A stretch of DNA of 52,249 nt from Streptomyces griseus (GCF_900460065.1 NZ_UAVD01000045.1:1-52249), one strand, 5' to 3'; counted from the stretch's first letter, positions 39,898 through 48,593 are shown. Notes: generated by a model not told the origin, from the letters alone. Made by a program: numbers and translations.

Positions 39898-40677
39898 ATG
39901 GCATCGGTACCCGCGGTTCTCACCTCGGAATGGACCAAGATCCGGTCGGTCTCCTCGACCACCTGGACGCTCGTCGCCGCGTTCGCCGTCACGGTCGTGA
40001 TGGGCGCGGCGCTGAGCGCCCTGCTGAACGCCACGTTCGACGACCTCTCGGAGGCGGAGCAGGCCACGTTCGACCCGACGTTCGTCAGCTTCTCCGGGAC
40101 TGTTCTCGGCCAGCTCGCGATGGTCGTGTTCGGGGTGCTCGTCGTCGGCACCGAGTACAGCTCCGGCATGATCCGCACCTCGCTGGCGGCCGTGCCCCAG
40201 CGCGGGACGTTCCTCCTCAGCAAGATCACGGTGGCCGGTGCGCTGGCCCTCGTCGTGGGACTGCTCACCAGCTTCGTCTCGTTCTTCCTCAGCCAGGCCA
40301 TGCTCGGCGACCGGGGCACCGACATCGGCGCGGAGAACGTGCTGCGCGCGGTGGTCGGCGGCGGGCTCTACATGGGGCTGATCGCGATCTTCTCCATGGG
40401 CGTGGCGGCGATGCTGCGCAGTTCCATGCTGTCGCTCGGCATCCTGATGCCGTTCTTCTTCCTGGTCTCGCAGATCCTCGCGGCGGTGCCGGGCGCCAAG
40501 AGCGTCGCCCGCTACTTCCCCGACCAGGCCGGTTCCAAGATCATGCAGGTCGTCCCGGACGCGCTGAACAGCGACCCGGCGCCCTACGGCCCCTGGGCCG
40601 GGCTCGGGATCATGGTGCTCTGGGTGCTGGCGGCGGTGCTCGGCGGCTACCTCGTCCTGAAGAACCGGGACGCGTGA
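39898..40677 (+). CDS. ABC exporter permease, module 1
   Basis: A 259-residue ABC-2 type membrane protein with about six membrane helices. It starts VLTSEWTKIRSVSSTTWTL, the usual opening of this family, and includes the GTEYSSGMIRTSLAAVPQRG loop before helix 3. Start ATG 39898 behind AAGGGGG, six bases after the ATPase stop. It is the membrane part of module 1. Confidence 0.9.
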   Translation: MASVPAVLTSEWTKIRSVSSTTWTLVAAFAVTVVMGAALSALLNATFDDLSEAEQATFDPTFVSFSGTVLGQLAMVVFGVLVVGTEYSSGMIRTSLAAVPQRGTFLLSKITVAGALALVVGLLTSFVSFFLSQAMLGDRGTDIGAENVLRAVVGGGLYMGLIAIFSMGVAAMLRSSMLSLGILMPFFFLVSQILAAVPGAKSVARYFPDQAGSKIMQVVPDALNSDPAPYGPWAGLGIMVLWVLAAVLGGYLVLKNRDA

Positions 40678-40841
40678 GGGGCGGGCCCGGGCAGCTGTCC
40701 TGATCCGTGTGACGGCCCGGTGGCGGGCTGTGCACAACTTGGCCGGAACCGTCAGCGCCTGGTTATCCTCCTAACTCTTACGGGGGTGTGCGGCCGGGTG
40801 GCCCGTGCCCCGACGACAGAGTGAGTCGATGGGGCTGGAGC

Positions 40842-42044
40842 ATGATCGAGGCAGTCGGCCTGACCAAGCGCTACGGCGCGAAGACGGCCGTGGACGACCT
40901 TTCCTTCCAGGTGCGGCCGGGGGCGGTCACCGGGTTCCTCGGTCCCAACGGGTCGGGCAAGTCCACGACCATGCGCATGATCCTCGGCCTGGACCGCCCC
41001 ACCGCGGGTCACGTCACGATCGGCGGCCACCCCTACCGCGACCTCCCCAACGCCCCGCGCCAGGTGGGCGCGCTGCTGGACGCCAAGGGCGTGCACGGCG
41101 GACGCAGCGCCCGCAACCACCTGCTGTCCCTGGCCCAGCTCGCCGGCATCCCGGCCGCCCGGGTCGACGAGGTGCTGGGCGTCGTCGGCCTCCAGGACGT
41201 CGCCAAGCAGCGTTCCAGGGGCTTCTCGCTCGGCATGGGCCAGCGGCTCGGGATCGCGGCGGCGCTGCTCGGTGATCCGCAGGTGCTGCTGTTCGACGAG
41301 CCGGTCAACGGTCTCGACCCGGAGGGCATCCACTGGGTCCGCAATCTGATGAAGATGCTGGCCGCCGAGGGCCGTACGGTCTTCGTCTCGTCGCACCTGA
41401 TGAGCGAGATGGCCCTCACCGCCGACCACCTGATCGTGATCGGGCGCGGCCGGCTGCTCTCCGACATGAGCGTCACCGACTTCATCTCCGCGAACTCCGC
41501 CGACTTCGCCCGGGTCCGGGTGCCGGACGACGGCCCCGGGGAGCGGCGGAAGCTGACGGCCTCGCTCATCGAGGCGGGCGGCCGGGTCATGACGGAGCCC
41601 GGCGGGGCGCTGCGGGTCACCGGGCTGCCGCTGCCGAGGATCAGCGACCTGGCCCACGGCTGCGGCGTACGGCTCTGGGAGCTGTCGCCGCACCAGGCGT
41701 CGCTGGAGGAGGCGTACATGCGCCTCACCCAGGGCCTGGTGGACTACCGCTCGACGGACGACGCCAAGGCGGGGCTCGTGGAACCGCTCCCCCAGGACCC
41801 GTACGGGAGCGCCGACGGCTTCGCCTCGCCCGAGCCGGTGGAGGTGCCGCAGGAGGGCTGGTACGCCCCGCCACCGCCCGTTCCGGGCCGGGCCCCCGCT
41901 GCCGCGCCCGCCCCTTCCCCGGCCGCCACCGCCGGGCCCGCCCCGGCCGCCGACGCGGTGGTCGGGCCCTCCTCGGCCGCCGCGGTGGCCGAGCCCTCTT
42001 CCGCCGCCGCGGCCGGAGAGCAGACGAGCAAGGACCTCCGATGA
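40842..42044 (+). CDS. ABC exporter ATP-binding protein, module 2
   Basis: A 400-residue paralogue of the ATPase at 38882. Walker A GPNGSGKST, signature SLGMGQ, Walker B VLLFDEP and the following GIHW and SSHLMSEMALTADHL are the same as or nearly the same as in module 1. It differs by a C-terminal extension of about 90 residues made mostly of Pro, Ala and Ser, which is probably flexible. Start ATG 40842 behind GGGGCTGGAG. The stop overlaps the permease start (ATGA). A TTATCCTCCTAACTCTTACG stretch about 70 bases upstream may hold its promoter. Confidence 0.9.
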   Translation: MIEAVGLTKRYGAKTAVDDLSFQVRPGAVTGFLGPNGSGKSTTMRMILGLDRPTAGHVTIGGHPYRDLPNAPRQVGALLDAKGVHGGRSARNHLLSLAQLAGIPAARVDEVLGVVGLQDVAKQRSRGFSLGMGQRLGIAAALLGDPQVLLFDEPVNGLDPEGIHWVRNLMKMLAAEGRTVFVSSHLMSEMALTADHLIVIGRGRLLSDMSVTDFISANSADFARVRVPDDGPGERRKLTASLIEAGGRVMTEPGGALRVTGLPLPRISDLAHGCGVRLWELSPHQASLEEAYMRLTQGLVDYRSTDDAKAGLVEPLPQDPYGSADGFASPEPVEVPQEGWYAPPPPVPGRAPAAAPAPSPAATAGPAPAADAVVGPSSAAAVAEPSSAAAAGEQTSKDLR

Positions 42045-42889
42045 CGACGCCGGCCACCCCCCGCCACCAGCAGGGACCGGACGCCGGCCTGCTGGGCTCC
42101 TACGAGTCGCCGATCCCGATCCGGCCCGCCACCCTCGGGGACGCGGTCGCCTCGGAGTGGACCAAGATCCGCTCCGTGCGCGCGACGGTCTGGACGCTCG
42201 GCGTGATGGTCGCGCTGATGCTGACGGTCGGGCTGGGCACCGCGCTGCTGCTCGCCGCGGACAGCAGCGGCGGCATGCCGGACGAGCCGGTCCTGGCCCT
42301 GGGCTTCTTCGGGGTGCTGCTGGGCTCGATCTGCGTGATCACGCTCGGGGTGCTGACCATCGGCTCCGAGTACGGCACCGGCATGATCCGTACGACGCTG
42401 ACGGCGTGCCCGAGCCGGGGCCGGGTGCTCGCGGCGAAGGCGATCGTCTTCGCCGCGCTGGCCTTCGCCGTCACGACGGTGACCGCCGCGGTCGTGGCGG
42501 CGCTCCAGACCCTGATCCTGGGCGGTGCTCCCGCGTCGGCCGACGACTGGCTGCGCGGCACGGTCGGGGTCGGGCTCTACCTCGCCGCCCTCGGTCTGCT
42601 GTCGCTCGGGGTCGGCGCGATCGTGCGGCACTCGGCGGGCGCGATCACCATCATGATCGGCGTGGTGCTGCTGCCCCTGGTCCTCGCGCTGTTCATGTTC
42701 GCCGACCGGCTGCGGGGCGTTCAGCGCTTCCTGATCGAGTACTCGATCCCCAACCAGATCGGCGCGCTGTACGGCACGACGATGACGGAGAGCGGCCCGT
42801 CCGGCTGGGAGCCGCTGCTGCTGATGCTGGTCCTGGCGGCCGCGGTGCTGGGCGGGGCGGTCGCGATACTGAACCGGCGCGACGTCTGA
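42041..42889 (+). CDS. ABC exporter permease, module 2
   Basis: A 282-residue ABC-2 type permease with about six membrane helices and a 35-residue cytoplasmic N-terminus. It shows ASEWTKIRSVRATVWTLGVM and SEYGTGMIRTTLTACPSRG at the same places as module 1, so the pair arose by duplication. Start ATG 42041 is coupled to the ATPase. Confidence 0.9.
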   Translation: MTTPATPRHQQGPDAGLLGSYESPIPIRPATLGDAVASEWTKIRSVRATVWTLGVMVALMLTVGLGTALLLAADSSGGMPDEPVLALGFFGVLLGSICVITLGVLTIGSEYGTGMIRTTLTACPSRGRVLAAKAIVFAALAFAVTTVTAAVVAALQTLILGGAPASADDWLRGTVGVGLYLAALGLLSLGVGAIVRHSAGAITIMIGVVLLPLVLALFMFADRLRGVQRFLIEYSIPNQIGALYGTTMTESGPSGWEPLLLMLVLAAAVLGGAVAILNRRDV

Positions 42890-42923
42890 GGGACCGCGCC
42901 GGCCGTGCGGCCGGTCGCCTCAG
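42886..42923. terminator. Bidirectional hairpin covering two stop codons
   Basis: Outer arms CTGAGG (42886-42891) and CCTCAG (42918-42923) and inner arms CCGGCCG and CGGCCGG around TG form a hairpin. It overlaps the stop codons of both the ABC permease and the convergent zinc-motif gene. Confidence 0.7.
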
Positions 42924-43249
42924 TGGCGCGGAGCGTTCCGGGACCGCTGCACCCTGGTGGTGCGGCGGTCCTTCGCGTTCCAGCAGGCCTTGTGCCAGTG
43001 CCGGCGGTCGTCGATGCCGCCGAACTCGGGCCAGGTCACCAGGTGCGGGACTCCGGAGGGGATCTCCTGGTCGCAGCCGGGGCAGCGGTACCGCTTGCCC
43101 TGGGCGCTCGCGCCGCTGACCGGGCGCACTGACCACTCCTCGCCCTGCCAGCTCTCGGTGGCCCCTCCCCCGCCGTACCTGCCGGGCGCCGGGCCGGGGT
43201 GCTCGTCGGGACTCTCGCCGCCACGGGGGCGGTTACGGCGCGGGGACAC
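42920..43249 (-). CDS. Small zinc-motif protein
   Basis: A 109-residue cytoplasmic protein. The first 40 residues are basic and Gly/Pro-rich; the core (about 55-95) has YRCPGCDQEIP, then HLVTWPEFGG and RRHWHKACW. The CxxC with a later HxH-x2-C arrangement looks like a treble-clef or HNH-type zinc site, without the catalytic residues of an active nuclease that I can point to. Streptomyces relatives are often labelled ATP/GTP-binding, for which no P-loop is seen. Start: GTG 43249 behind GAGGTG. Confidence 0.75.
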   Translation of the reverse strand: MSPRRNRPRGGESPDEHPGPAPGRYGGGGATESWQGEEWSVRPVSGASAQGKRYRCPGCDQEIPSGVPHLVTWPEFGGIDDRRHWHKACWNAKDRRTTRVQRSRNAPRH

Positions 43250-43367
43250 GGGACACCTCACGGGGCGGATCGGACACGTTTCGTCCCAGCGTAGAGGCTG
43301 CCGTCGGGGGCGGCGGCCGGGCTGTCCGGCGGCCCTGTCCGGCAGTGGGGTGAGTTAGCGGAAAATC

Positions 43368-43418
43368 GCAACAACTTCTTCCGGGACCGTGCCTTTGGCA
43401 CGTGTCAGACGTTGTTGC
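43368..43418 (+). promoter_or_regulatory. Nested inverted repeats in leader of LLM gene
   Basis: GCAACAAC (43368-43375) pairs with GTTGTTGC (43411-43418); inside lies CGTGCC-ttt-GGCACG (43388-43402). The whole lies 43 bases before the ATG at 43461. It could form a two-part leader RNA structure or contain an operator. Confidence 0.4.
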
Positions 43419-43460
43419 CGGTGGGGGAGAAACGCGTCGGCCGCAAGGAGGCAATAGGCG

Positions 43461-44510
43461 ATGCGCATCGGAACGTTCGTTCTGGCAGCCCAGTTCCCTG
43501 GACAGGGACCGGGTGAGGCCCTGCACCGGGCCGTCCGGTCCACCGAGGCCGCGGAGGAGAGCGGCCTCGACTCGGTCTGGCTGGCCGAGCACCACTTCGT
43601 GCCGTACGGGGTCTGCCCGTCCGCGACCACCCTGGCGGCGCTCCTGCTGGGCCGCACCCGCAGAATCCGGGTCGGCACCGCGGTCAGCGTGCTGCCCAAC
43701 CACCACCCGGTCGCGCTCGCCGAGCAGGCCGCGCTGCTCCATCTGACCAGCGGCGGGCGCTTCTCGCTGGGGGTCGGGCGGGGTGGCCCCTGGGTGGACC
43801 TGGAGGTCTTCGGCGGCGGTCTCGACGCGTACGAGAACGGCTTCCCCGAGGCGCTCGGCCTGGTGCTCGACTGGCTGCGGGAGCCGTGCGTCGCGGGGCG
43901 CGGCGAGCGGTTCGGCTTCCGTGAGGTGGCGGTGGTGCCGCGCGCCGACGAGTTGCTGGAGGGCCCGGCGGACCCGGGAGAGGGTGGAGCGGGACCCGAG
44001 GTCGTCGTGGCGTGCACCTCGCCGAAAAGCGTGCGGCTCGCGGCCCGGCGGGCGCTGCCGATGCTGCTGGGCATGCACTGCGGGGACGAGGAGAAGGCGG
44101 AGATGGTCGCCCTGTGGCGTACGGCCGCCCGGGAGGCCGGCCATCCGCCCGAGGTGGTGGAGGGGGCCGCTCATGTGTCCGCCGGGGTGGCCCAGATCGG
44201 GGACGGCGCCGGGGAGGCCACGGAGATGCTGGTGAAGTCGATGCCCGGCTGGCTGCGCCAGGGGCTCGACGCCCATGTCACGGTCGACGGCCGGCAGCGC
44301 GTGATGCGGGACCCGGTCGCGTACACGGAACTGCTGTGCGGGCTGCATCCGGTGGGCCCGCCGCGGCTGGCGGCCGACCGGCTGGCCGCCACCGCCGAAC
44401 GGACCGGGATCACGCGCTTCGCCCTCCTGGTGGAGGGGTCGGGCGATCTCGCGGCGACGGAGGAGAACGTCCGGCGGCTGGGCGCCGACGTGCTGCCGCT
44501 GCTCGTCTGA
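43461..44510 (+). CDS. LLM-class flavin-dependent oxidoreductase
   Basis: A 349-residue luciferase-like monooxygenase family protein with a TIM-barrel fold that uses FMN or F420. Features: MRIGTFVLAAQFPG, SVWLAEHHF (the usual WxxEHH flavin-site pattern), GTAVSVLPNHHPVALAEQ and LGVGRG. An insertion around residues 160-180 (LLEGPADPGEGGAGPE) is rich in Gly and Pro. Start ATG 43461 behind AAGGAGG. It is transcribed alone; no partner reductase or substrate gene is nearby, so the substrate is unknown. Confidence 0.88.
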   Translation: MRIGTFVLAAQFPGQGPGEALHRAVRSTEAAEESGLDSVWLAEHHFVPYGVCPSATTLAALLLGRTRRIRVGTAVSVLPNHHPVALAEQAALLHLTSGGRFSLGVGRGGPWVDLEVFGGGLDAYENGFPEALGLVLDWLREPCVAGRGERFGFREVAVVPRADELLEGPADPGEGGAGPEVVVACTSPKSVRLAARRALPMLLGMHCGDEEKAEMVALWRTAAREAGHPPEVVEGAAHVSAGVAQIGDGAGEATEMLVKSMPGWLRQGLDAHVTVDGRQRVMRDPVAYTELLCGLHPVGPPRLAADRLAATAERTGITRFALLVEGSGDLAATEENVRRLGADVLPLLV

Positions 44511-44641
44511 CCTGCCGGTGGCGGTGGCCGCTCGGCGCCGTCCGCCGGCCGGGGTCGGTGGGACAAGTGGTGCGGTGGTGCGGGAGCTGCCGCCCCGGAG
44601 CCAGTTGCACCTCCCGCGGCCCGGGACGGCAGCAGAAGCGT

Positions 44642-45034
44642 TCAGCAGTCCCGGAGTTCGGGCGACTGGTTGAGCAACTGGCCCCTCACCGAGGTGAACT
44701 TGGCCAGTCGGTCGTCGACCGAGGCGTCCAGCGGGAACACCGCGACGCGGTGGCAGTTCTGGAATGCGATGCGCACTCCGAAGTGCCGCTGGAGCGCGCC
44801 GCGTATCGCATCACTCGCGAGCGCGCGCAGCAGCTGACCACGTGCCTGCTCGTCCGGCGGCGGCGTCTGGTTGTCGGCGAACTGTCCGCCGTCGACCTTC
44901 AGCTGAGCCACCAGCGAGCTGATCATCTCCCATGCGAAGGGCAGGGAGGTCCGGACGCAGTCGACGAAGTCGGCTTCGTCGACCTCGCCTCGCTCGGCCT
45001 GTTCCAACAGCGCCGGTGAGACGTCGAGCGACAT
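44642..45034 (-). CDS. SCO5389-family protein
   Basis: A 130-residue cytoplasmic protein of the conserved actinobacterial SCO5389 family, of unknown function. It begins MSLDVSPALLEQAERGEVDE and is largely helical (VDCVRTSLPFAWEMISSLVAQL, QLLRALASDAIRGALQRHFG). It contains three Cys, including the final residue (LRDC). Start ATG 45034 behind GAGAGGAG. It is convergent with the LLM gene and divergent from nucS. Conservation next to nucS suggests a housekeeping or developmental role, not shown by the sequence. Confidence 0.8.
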   Translation of the reverse strand: MSLDVSPALLEQAERGEVDEADFVDCVRTSLPFAWEMISSLVAQLKVDGGQFADNQTPPPDEQARGQLLRALASDAIRGALQRHFGVRIAFQNCHRVAVFPLDASVDDRLAKFTSVRGQLLNQSPELRDC

Positions 45035-45128
45035 GGGTTCTCCTCTCGCGACCCCGGGCGATGGCCGGGGCCCTACGGGCAGGGAAGGGGGGCGGCGACG
45101 ACGCAGCGTGCACGGACGGCGACCTCCT

Positions 45129-45143
45129 GCTTACACGGTAAGC
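45129..45143. promoter_or_regulatory. Palindrome GCTTAC-acg-GTAAGC upstream of SCO5389-family gene
   Basis: Perfect six-base arms with a three-base spacer. The minus-strand TACCGT within it (45135-45140) could be the -10 box of the gene starting at 45034, giving a leader of about 95 nt and an operator on the promoter. Confidence 0.4.
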
Positions 45144-45295
45144 GCGCGGTCGGGGCCGCACCAGGAGATTGGGAACACAACCGGCCAATAACGAAGGGGC
45201 GCAAAGAGGGGCAAGCCCGCATCGGCGCCTCGCGGTGTGCACCGAGTGACGGGGGGCGGCGGGTGGGGAAATCGCGTCGAGCCCCCGTCGTCGAG

Positions 45296-45301
45296 TAGCG
45301 T
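45296..45301 (+). promoter_or_regulatory. -10 box TAGCGT of nucS
   Basis: TAGCGT ends eight bases before the nucS ATG, with no ribosome site. Transcription would start at or next to the start codon. Confidence 0.45.
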
Positions 45302-45309
45302 TGCCGACC

Positions 45310-45981
45310 ATGCGTCTCGTCATCGCCCGTTGCTCCGTGGACTACGCGGGCCGGCTCACAGCCCACCTGCCCTCCGCCCCCCGACTGATCCTGGTGAAGG
45401 CGGACGGAAGCGTCTCCATCCACGCCGACGACCGGGCGTACAAACCGCTCAACTGGATGTCCCCGCCGTGCACCCTGAAGGAGGGCGCCGACGGTGAGGC
45501 AGGCGTCTGGACCGTGGTGAACAAGGCGGGCGAAAAACTGATCATCACCATGGAGGAAGTCCTCCACGACTCGTCGTACGAGCTGGGCGTCGACCCCGGT
45601 CTCATCAAGGACGGGGTGGAAGCGCACCTCCAGGAGCTGCTCGCGGACCGGATCGAGATCCTCGGCGAGGGGCACACCCTGATCCGCCGCGAATACCCCA
45701 CCGCCATCGGGCCGGTGGACATCCTCTGCCGGGACGCGAACGGGCAGACGGTGGCCGTGGAGCTGAAGCGGCGCGGTGACATCGACGGCGTGGAGCAGCT
45801 GACGCGCTATCTGGAGCTGCTGAACCGCGACCCGCACCTCGCGCCGGTCCGGGGCGTCTTCGCCGCCCAGGAGATCAAGCCGCAGGCCCGGGTGCTGGCG
45901 ACGGACCGCGGCATCGGCTGCCTGGTCCTGGACTACGACGCCATGCGGGGCATCGAGGACGACAAGCTGCGGCTGTTCTGA
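45310..45981 (+). CDS. nucS: Mismatch-specific endonuclease NucS/EndoMS
   Basis: Cuts both strands at base mismatches and provides mismatch repair in actinobacteria, which lack MutS and MutL. The 223-residue protein has the N-terminal dimer domain (about 1-110) and a C-terminal RecB-like nuclease with D137 (GPVDILC), E151 and K153 (VAVELKR), then Q163 and Y167. The last residues DDKLRLF match a sliding-clamp-binding tail, as described for EndoMS. Start ATG 45310; a TTG at 45301 would add three residues but overlaps the TAGCGT box. It stands alone and ends at a strong hairpin. Confidence 0.95.
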   Translation: MRLVIARCSVDYAGRLTAHLPSAPRLILVKADGSVSIHADDRAYKPLNWMSPPCTLKEGADGEAGVWTVVNKAGEKLIITMEEVLHDSSYELGVDPGLIKDGVEAHLQELLADRIEILGEGHTLIRREYPTAIGPVDILCRDANGQTVAVELKRRGDIDGVEQLTRYLELLNRDPHLAPVRGVFAAQEIKPQARVLATDRGIGCLVLDYDAMRGIEDDKLRLF

Positions 45982-46013
45982 CCGTCGGGCACATCCGACC
46001 ACCGGCGTCGAGG

Positions 46014-46055
46014 AGGGCCGGGTGGTTCACGCGGAAGCGTGAACCACCCGGCCCT
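46014..46055. terminator. Perfect 19-bp hairpin between nucS and ATPase gene
   Basis: AGGGCCGGGTGGTTCACGC (46014-46032) pairs perfectly with its complement ending at 46055, around a GGAA tetraloop. It is a strong bidirectional terminator. Confidence 0.88.
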
Positions 46056-46073
46056 TCTCCGTCCCGCCGTTGC

Positions 46074-48593
46074 TCAGACGGCCGTTTCGGTGTCCGCGAC
46101 GGGATCCGGGACGCTCGCCGACTCGACGGGGTCGCCGACCGGTTCCACCGGGCCGCTGGCGGAGGAGGAGCCCTCCGGCGGCCCCGGGGGCTCCTCGGTG
46201 GGCGTCTCGGTCGGCGGGGTCGTCGGCGTCTCGGTGGGCGGGGTCGTCGGCGGGGTGGTGGGCGGCGTCGTCGGCGGCTTGGTGGGCCCGGTGGGCCCGC
46301 CGCTCGGCGTCGGGTCGCTCGGGGAGCTGCTCCCGTCGTCGGTCGGGCCGTCCGTTCCCGGCGTCGCACCGGTCGACGTGGAGGAGCTCGGGGACGGGGA
46401 GCCGGAGGTGCTCGGGCTCGCCGACTCCGAGGCGCTCGGGGTCGCGGACGCCTCGCCGCCGGAGGTCTCCCCGGCCGGGACGGAGCCGTCCTCGGACTCC
46501 TGGGGCGGTACGCCGTCGTCGGTCGGGTCCTCGGTGGCCGTCTGCTCGGTGGTGACGTTGCGGCTGCCCGGCTCGTCGCCGTCGCCCGCGGTGACGCCGA
46601 GGGTGACGACGGTGCCGAGCACCGCGACCAGCACGGCGCCCGCGCCCGCGGCGGCCAGGTTGCGCCGGGCGCCGCCCAGGACGGCCCGGCCCGTCCCCTT
46701 GCGCGCGGCGGGGCCGGGCGGCAGCGGGGCGACAACCGTGGGCGCCTCCCCGGCCGGCTGCCGCAGGAACACCGGGGCGCCCGGGAAGCCGCCGGGCGGT
46801 GTGCCCGGACCCTCCTGGCGCACCATGGGCACCTCGTCGCCCGACGCGGTGCGGCCGAGGGGGGCGAAGTCGCCGGAGCGGTCCGCGACCAGGGCGAGCG
46901 CGCGGCGTCCGGCCACGGCACCGGACCTGTCGGCGAGGGCGCCGCGCATCCCGATCGAGGTCTCCAGCTCGGTCCTGGCCCGGTCCGGATTGCCGGTGCA
47001 GAGCGCGAGGACACCCAACTCGTGGTGGAAGTAGGCCTCCTCGGCGACCTCGCCGGCGATCCTGGCGGCCTCCTGGCCGATCCTGAGGGCCCGCTCCCAG
47101 GCTCCCCAGCCCAGCCCCGCCGCGAAGGCCGGGGAGGCGCTGCGGGCCAGCAGGACGGCCGCGCTGGCCGCTCCCGCCTCGTCGCCCGGGACCAGCCGTG
47201 CCAGCGAGGCGACGATCGCGTCCGACTCGGCGACGGCCCGTTCCGGGGTGACCGAGGGGTGCGAGGCCCACCAGGCGTAGTGCTGGGCGGCGGTACGGGC
47301 GTGGGCGGCGGCGTCGTCCTCGTAACCGGCCGCCGCGAGCTGGGCGAGGACTCCGGCGGCGAGGCGGTAGCGGGGGCCGGCCGGGGAGAGCAGGCCGCAG
47401 CCCGCGAGCTCGCCGAGCGCGGCGTCCGCGTGGGTGTCGCCCACGAGGGCCGGCAGATGGGCCTGGTGGGGCACCTCGCCGCCGAGGGCGACGGCGAAGC
47501 GCAGGGTGGCGCGGGCCGCCTCGCTGAGCCGGGAGGCGAGCAGCACGGCGGGCGCGGCGCCCTCGCCGAGGCTCGGCAGCGGGACGTCGAGGGCTTCGGC
47601 GGCGGGCACCGCGGGGGCCGGCGGCGCGTCGTCCGCGCGTGGCTCGAAGTAGTCGTACTCGTCGAAGGCTTCGGGGCCGGCGCGCAGCCGGTCGCGCTGC
47701 ACGAGGAGCGATCCGGCCTGGACGAAGCGGAGCGGCAGGCCCTCGGACTCGAACCAGAGGTCGCCCGCCCAGTTCCGCTCCTCCTCCGTGAGGGGGCGCT
47801 CGACGACCTTCTCCAGCAGGGCCAGCGAGGCGCCGCGGCCGAGTCCGGCGAGGAGTACCTCCTCGAGGTGGGCCTCGGCCACGGGGGTGGTGGTGTCGGG
47901 GGTGGCGGCGAGCAGGAAGGCGCACTCGGGGGTGGCGGCGAGCAGCTCGTCGAGGGCCGCGCCGCCGATCTCCAGGTCGTCGATGGTGACGACGGCGCCG
48001 ATGGACCGGACGAGCGCGAGCAGTTCGTCGCGGTCGGGGCGGTGGCTCGGGGCCTTGTGGACGGTGTCGAAGAGGGCGTGCAGCAGATCGGCGCCGGTGC
48101 GGCCCCGGCCGTTGAGCCGGACGACTCCGTCGGGGGCCAGCTCCGCGCAGTCCGCGGCGACGGCGTCGAGCAGCGCGGTGCGGCCGGACCCGGCCTGGCC
48201 GGTGAGGCGGACGCTGCGCCCGCGCGCCAGCAGGCGGACCAGGCGTTCGCGCTCCTCCTCGCGTTCCAGGAGCGGCAGTTGCGGGGCGGGCGGTCCCGCG
48301 GGCACCGGGGGCGCTCCGGCGCGTTCGTGGTCGGCGCGTTCGGCGGGGGTGCGGCGCACCGGGGCGTCGGGTTCCGAGCCGGGCGGGCAGGCCTCGACCT
48401 CGCTGCCGTCGACGGGGTTGACCGTGAGCAGCAGGTCGCCGACGGTCAGCTGGACGACGCGGACCTGCTGCGGTGTACCGGGGCCGAAGTCGGCGCCGCC
48501 GGACTCGCGGGACGGCCGGCGCTGGCCGGGCTCGCCGCCGGAGCGGTCGTGGCCCTGTCCGTACTCATCGGGTGCCCGGTGTGTCGGGTCCAT
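46074..48593 (-). CDS. P-loop (STAND-like) ATPase with one membrane helix and exported Thr/Pro tail
   Basis: An 839-residue protein without a known function. Residues 1-100 are hydrophilic and disordered. An AAA/STAND-type ATPase follows, with Walker A GQAGSGRTA (132-140) and Walker B VVTIDDLE (201-208), then a winged-helix-like part (about 355-410) and helical TPR-like repeats (about 425-570: HARTAAQHYAWWASHP, EEAYFHHELGVLALCTGNPDRA). A single membrane helix lies at about 646-670, and the last 169 residues are Ser/Thr/Pro/Asp/Glu-rich with PPTT and PPTETPT repeats, presumably outside the cell. Start ATG 48593 behind GGGGGA. The plan, a cytosolic switch ATPase joined to a surface stalk, suggests signalling or envelope assembly. 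Confidence 0.85.
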   Translation of the reverse strand: MDPTHRAPDEYGQGHDRSGGEPGQRRPSRESGGADFGPGTPQQVRVVQLTVGDLLLTVNPVDGSEVEACPPGSEPDAPVRRTPAERADHERAGAPPVPAGPPAPQLPLLEREEERERLVRLLARGRSVRLTGQAGSGRTALLDAVAADCAELAPDGVVRLNGRGRTGADLLHALFDTVHKAPSHRPDRDELLALVRSIGAVVTIDDLEIGGAALDELLAATPECAFLLAATPDTTTPVAEAHLEEVLLAGLGRGASLALLEKVVERPLTEEERNWAGDLWFESEGLPLRFVQAGSLLVQRDRLRAGPEAFDEYDYFEPRADDAPPAPAVPAAEALDVPLPSLGEGAAPAVLLASRLSEAARATLRFAVALGGEVPHQAHLPALVGDTHADAALGELAGCGLLSPAGPRYRLAAGVLAQLAAAGYEDDAAAHARTAAQHYAWWASHPSVTPERAVAESDAIVASLARLVPGDEAGAASAAVLLARSASPAFAAGLGWGAWERALRIGQEAARIAGEVAEEAYFHHELGVLALCTGNPDRARTELETSIGMRGALADRSGAVAGRRALALVADRSGDFAPLGRTASGDEVPMVRQEGPGTPPGGFPGAPVFLRQPAGEAPTVVAPLPPGPAARKGTGRAVLGGARRNLAAAGAGAVLVAVLGTVVTLGVTAGDGDEPGSRNVTTEQTATEDPTDDGVPPQESEDGSVPAGETSGGEASATPSASESASPSTSGSPSPSSSTSTGATPGTDGPTDDGSSSPSDPTPSGGPTGPTKPPTTPPTTPPTTPPTETPTTPPTETPTEEPPGPPEGSSSASGPVEPVGDPVESASVPDPVADTETAV

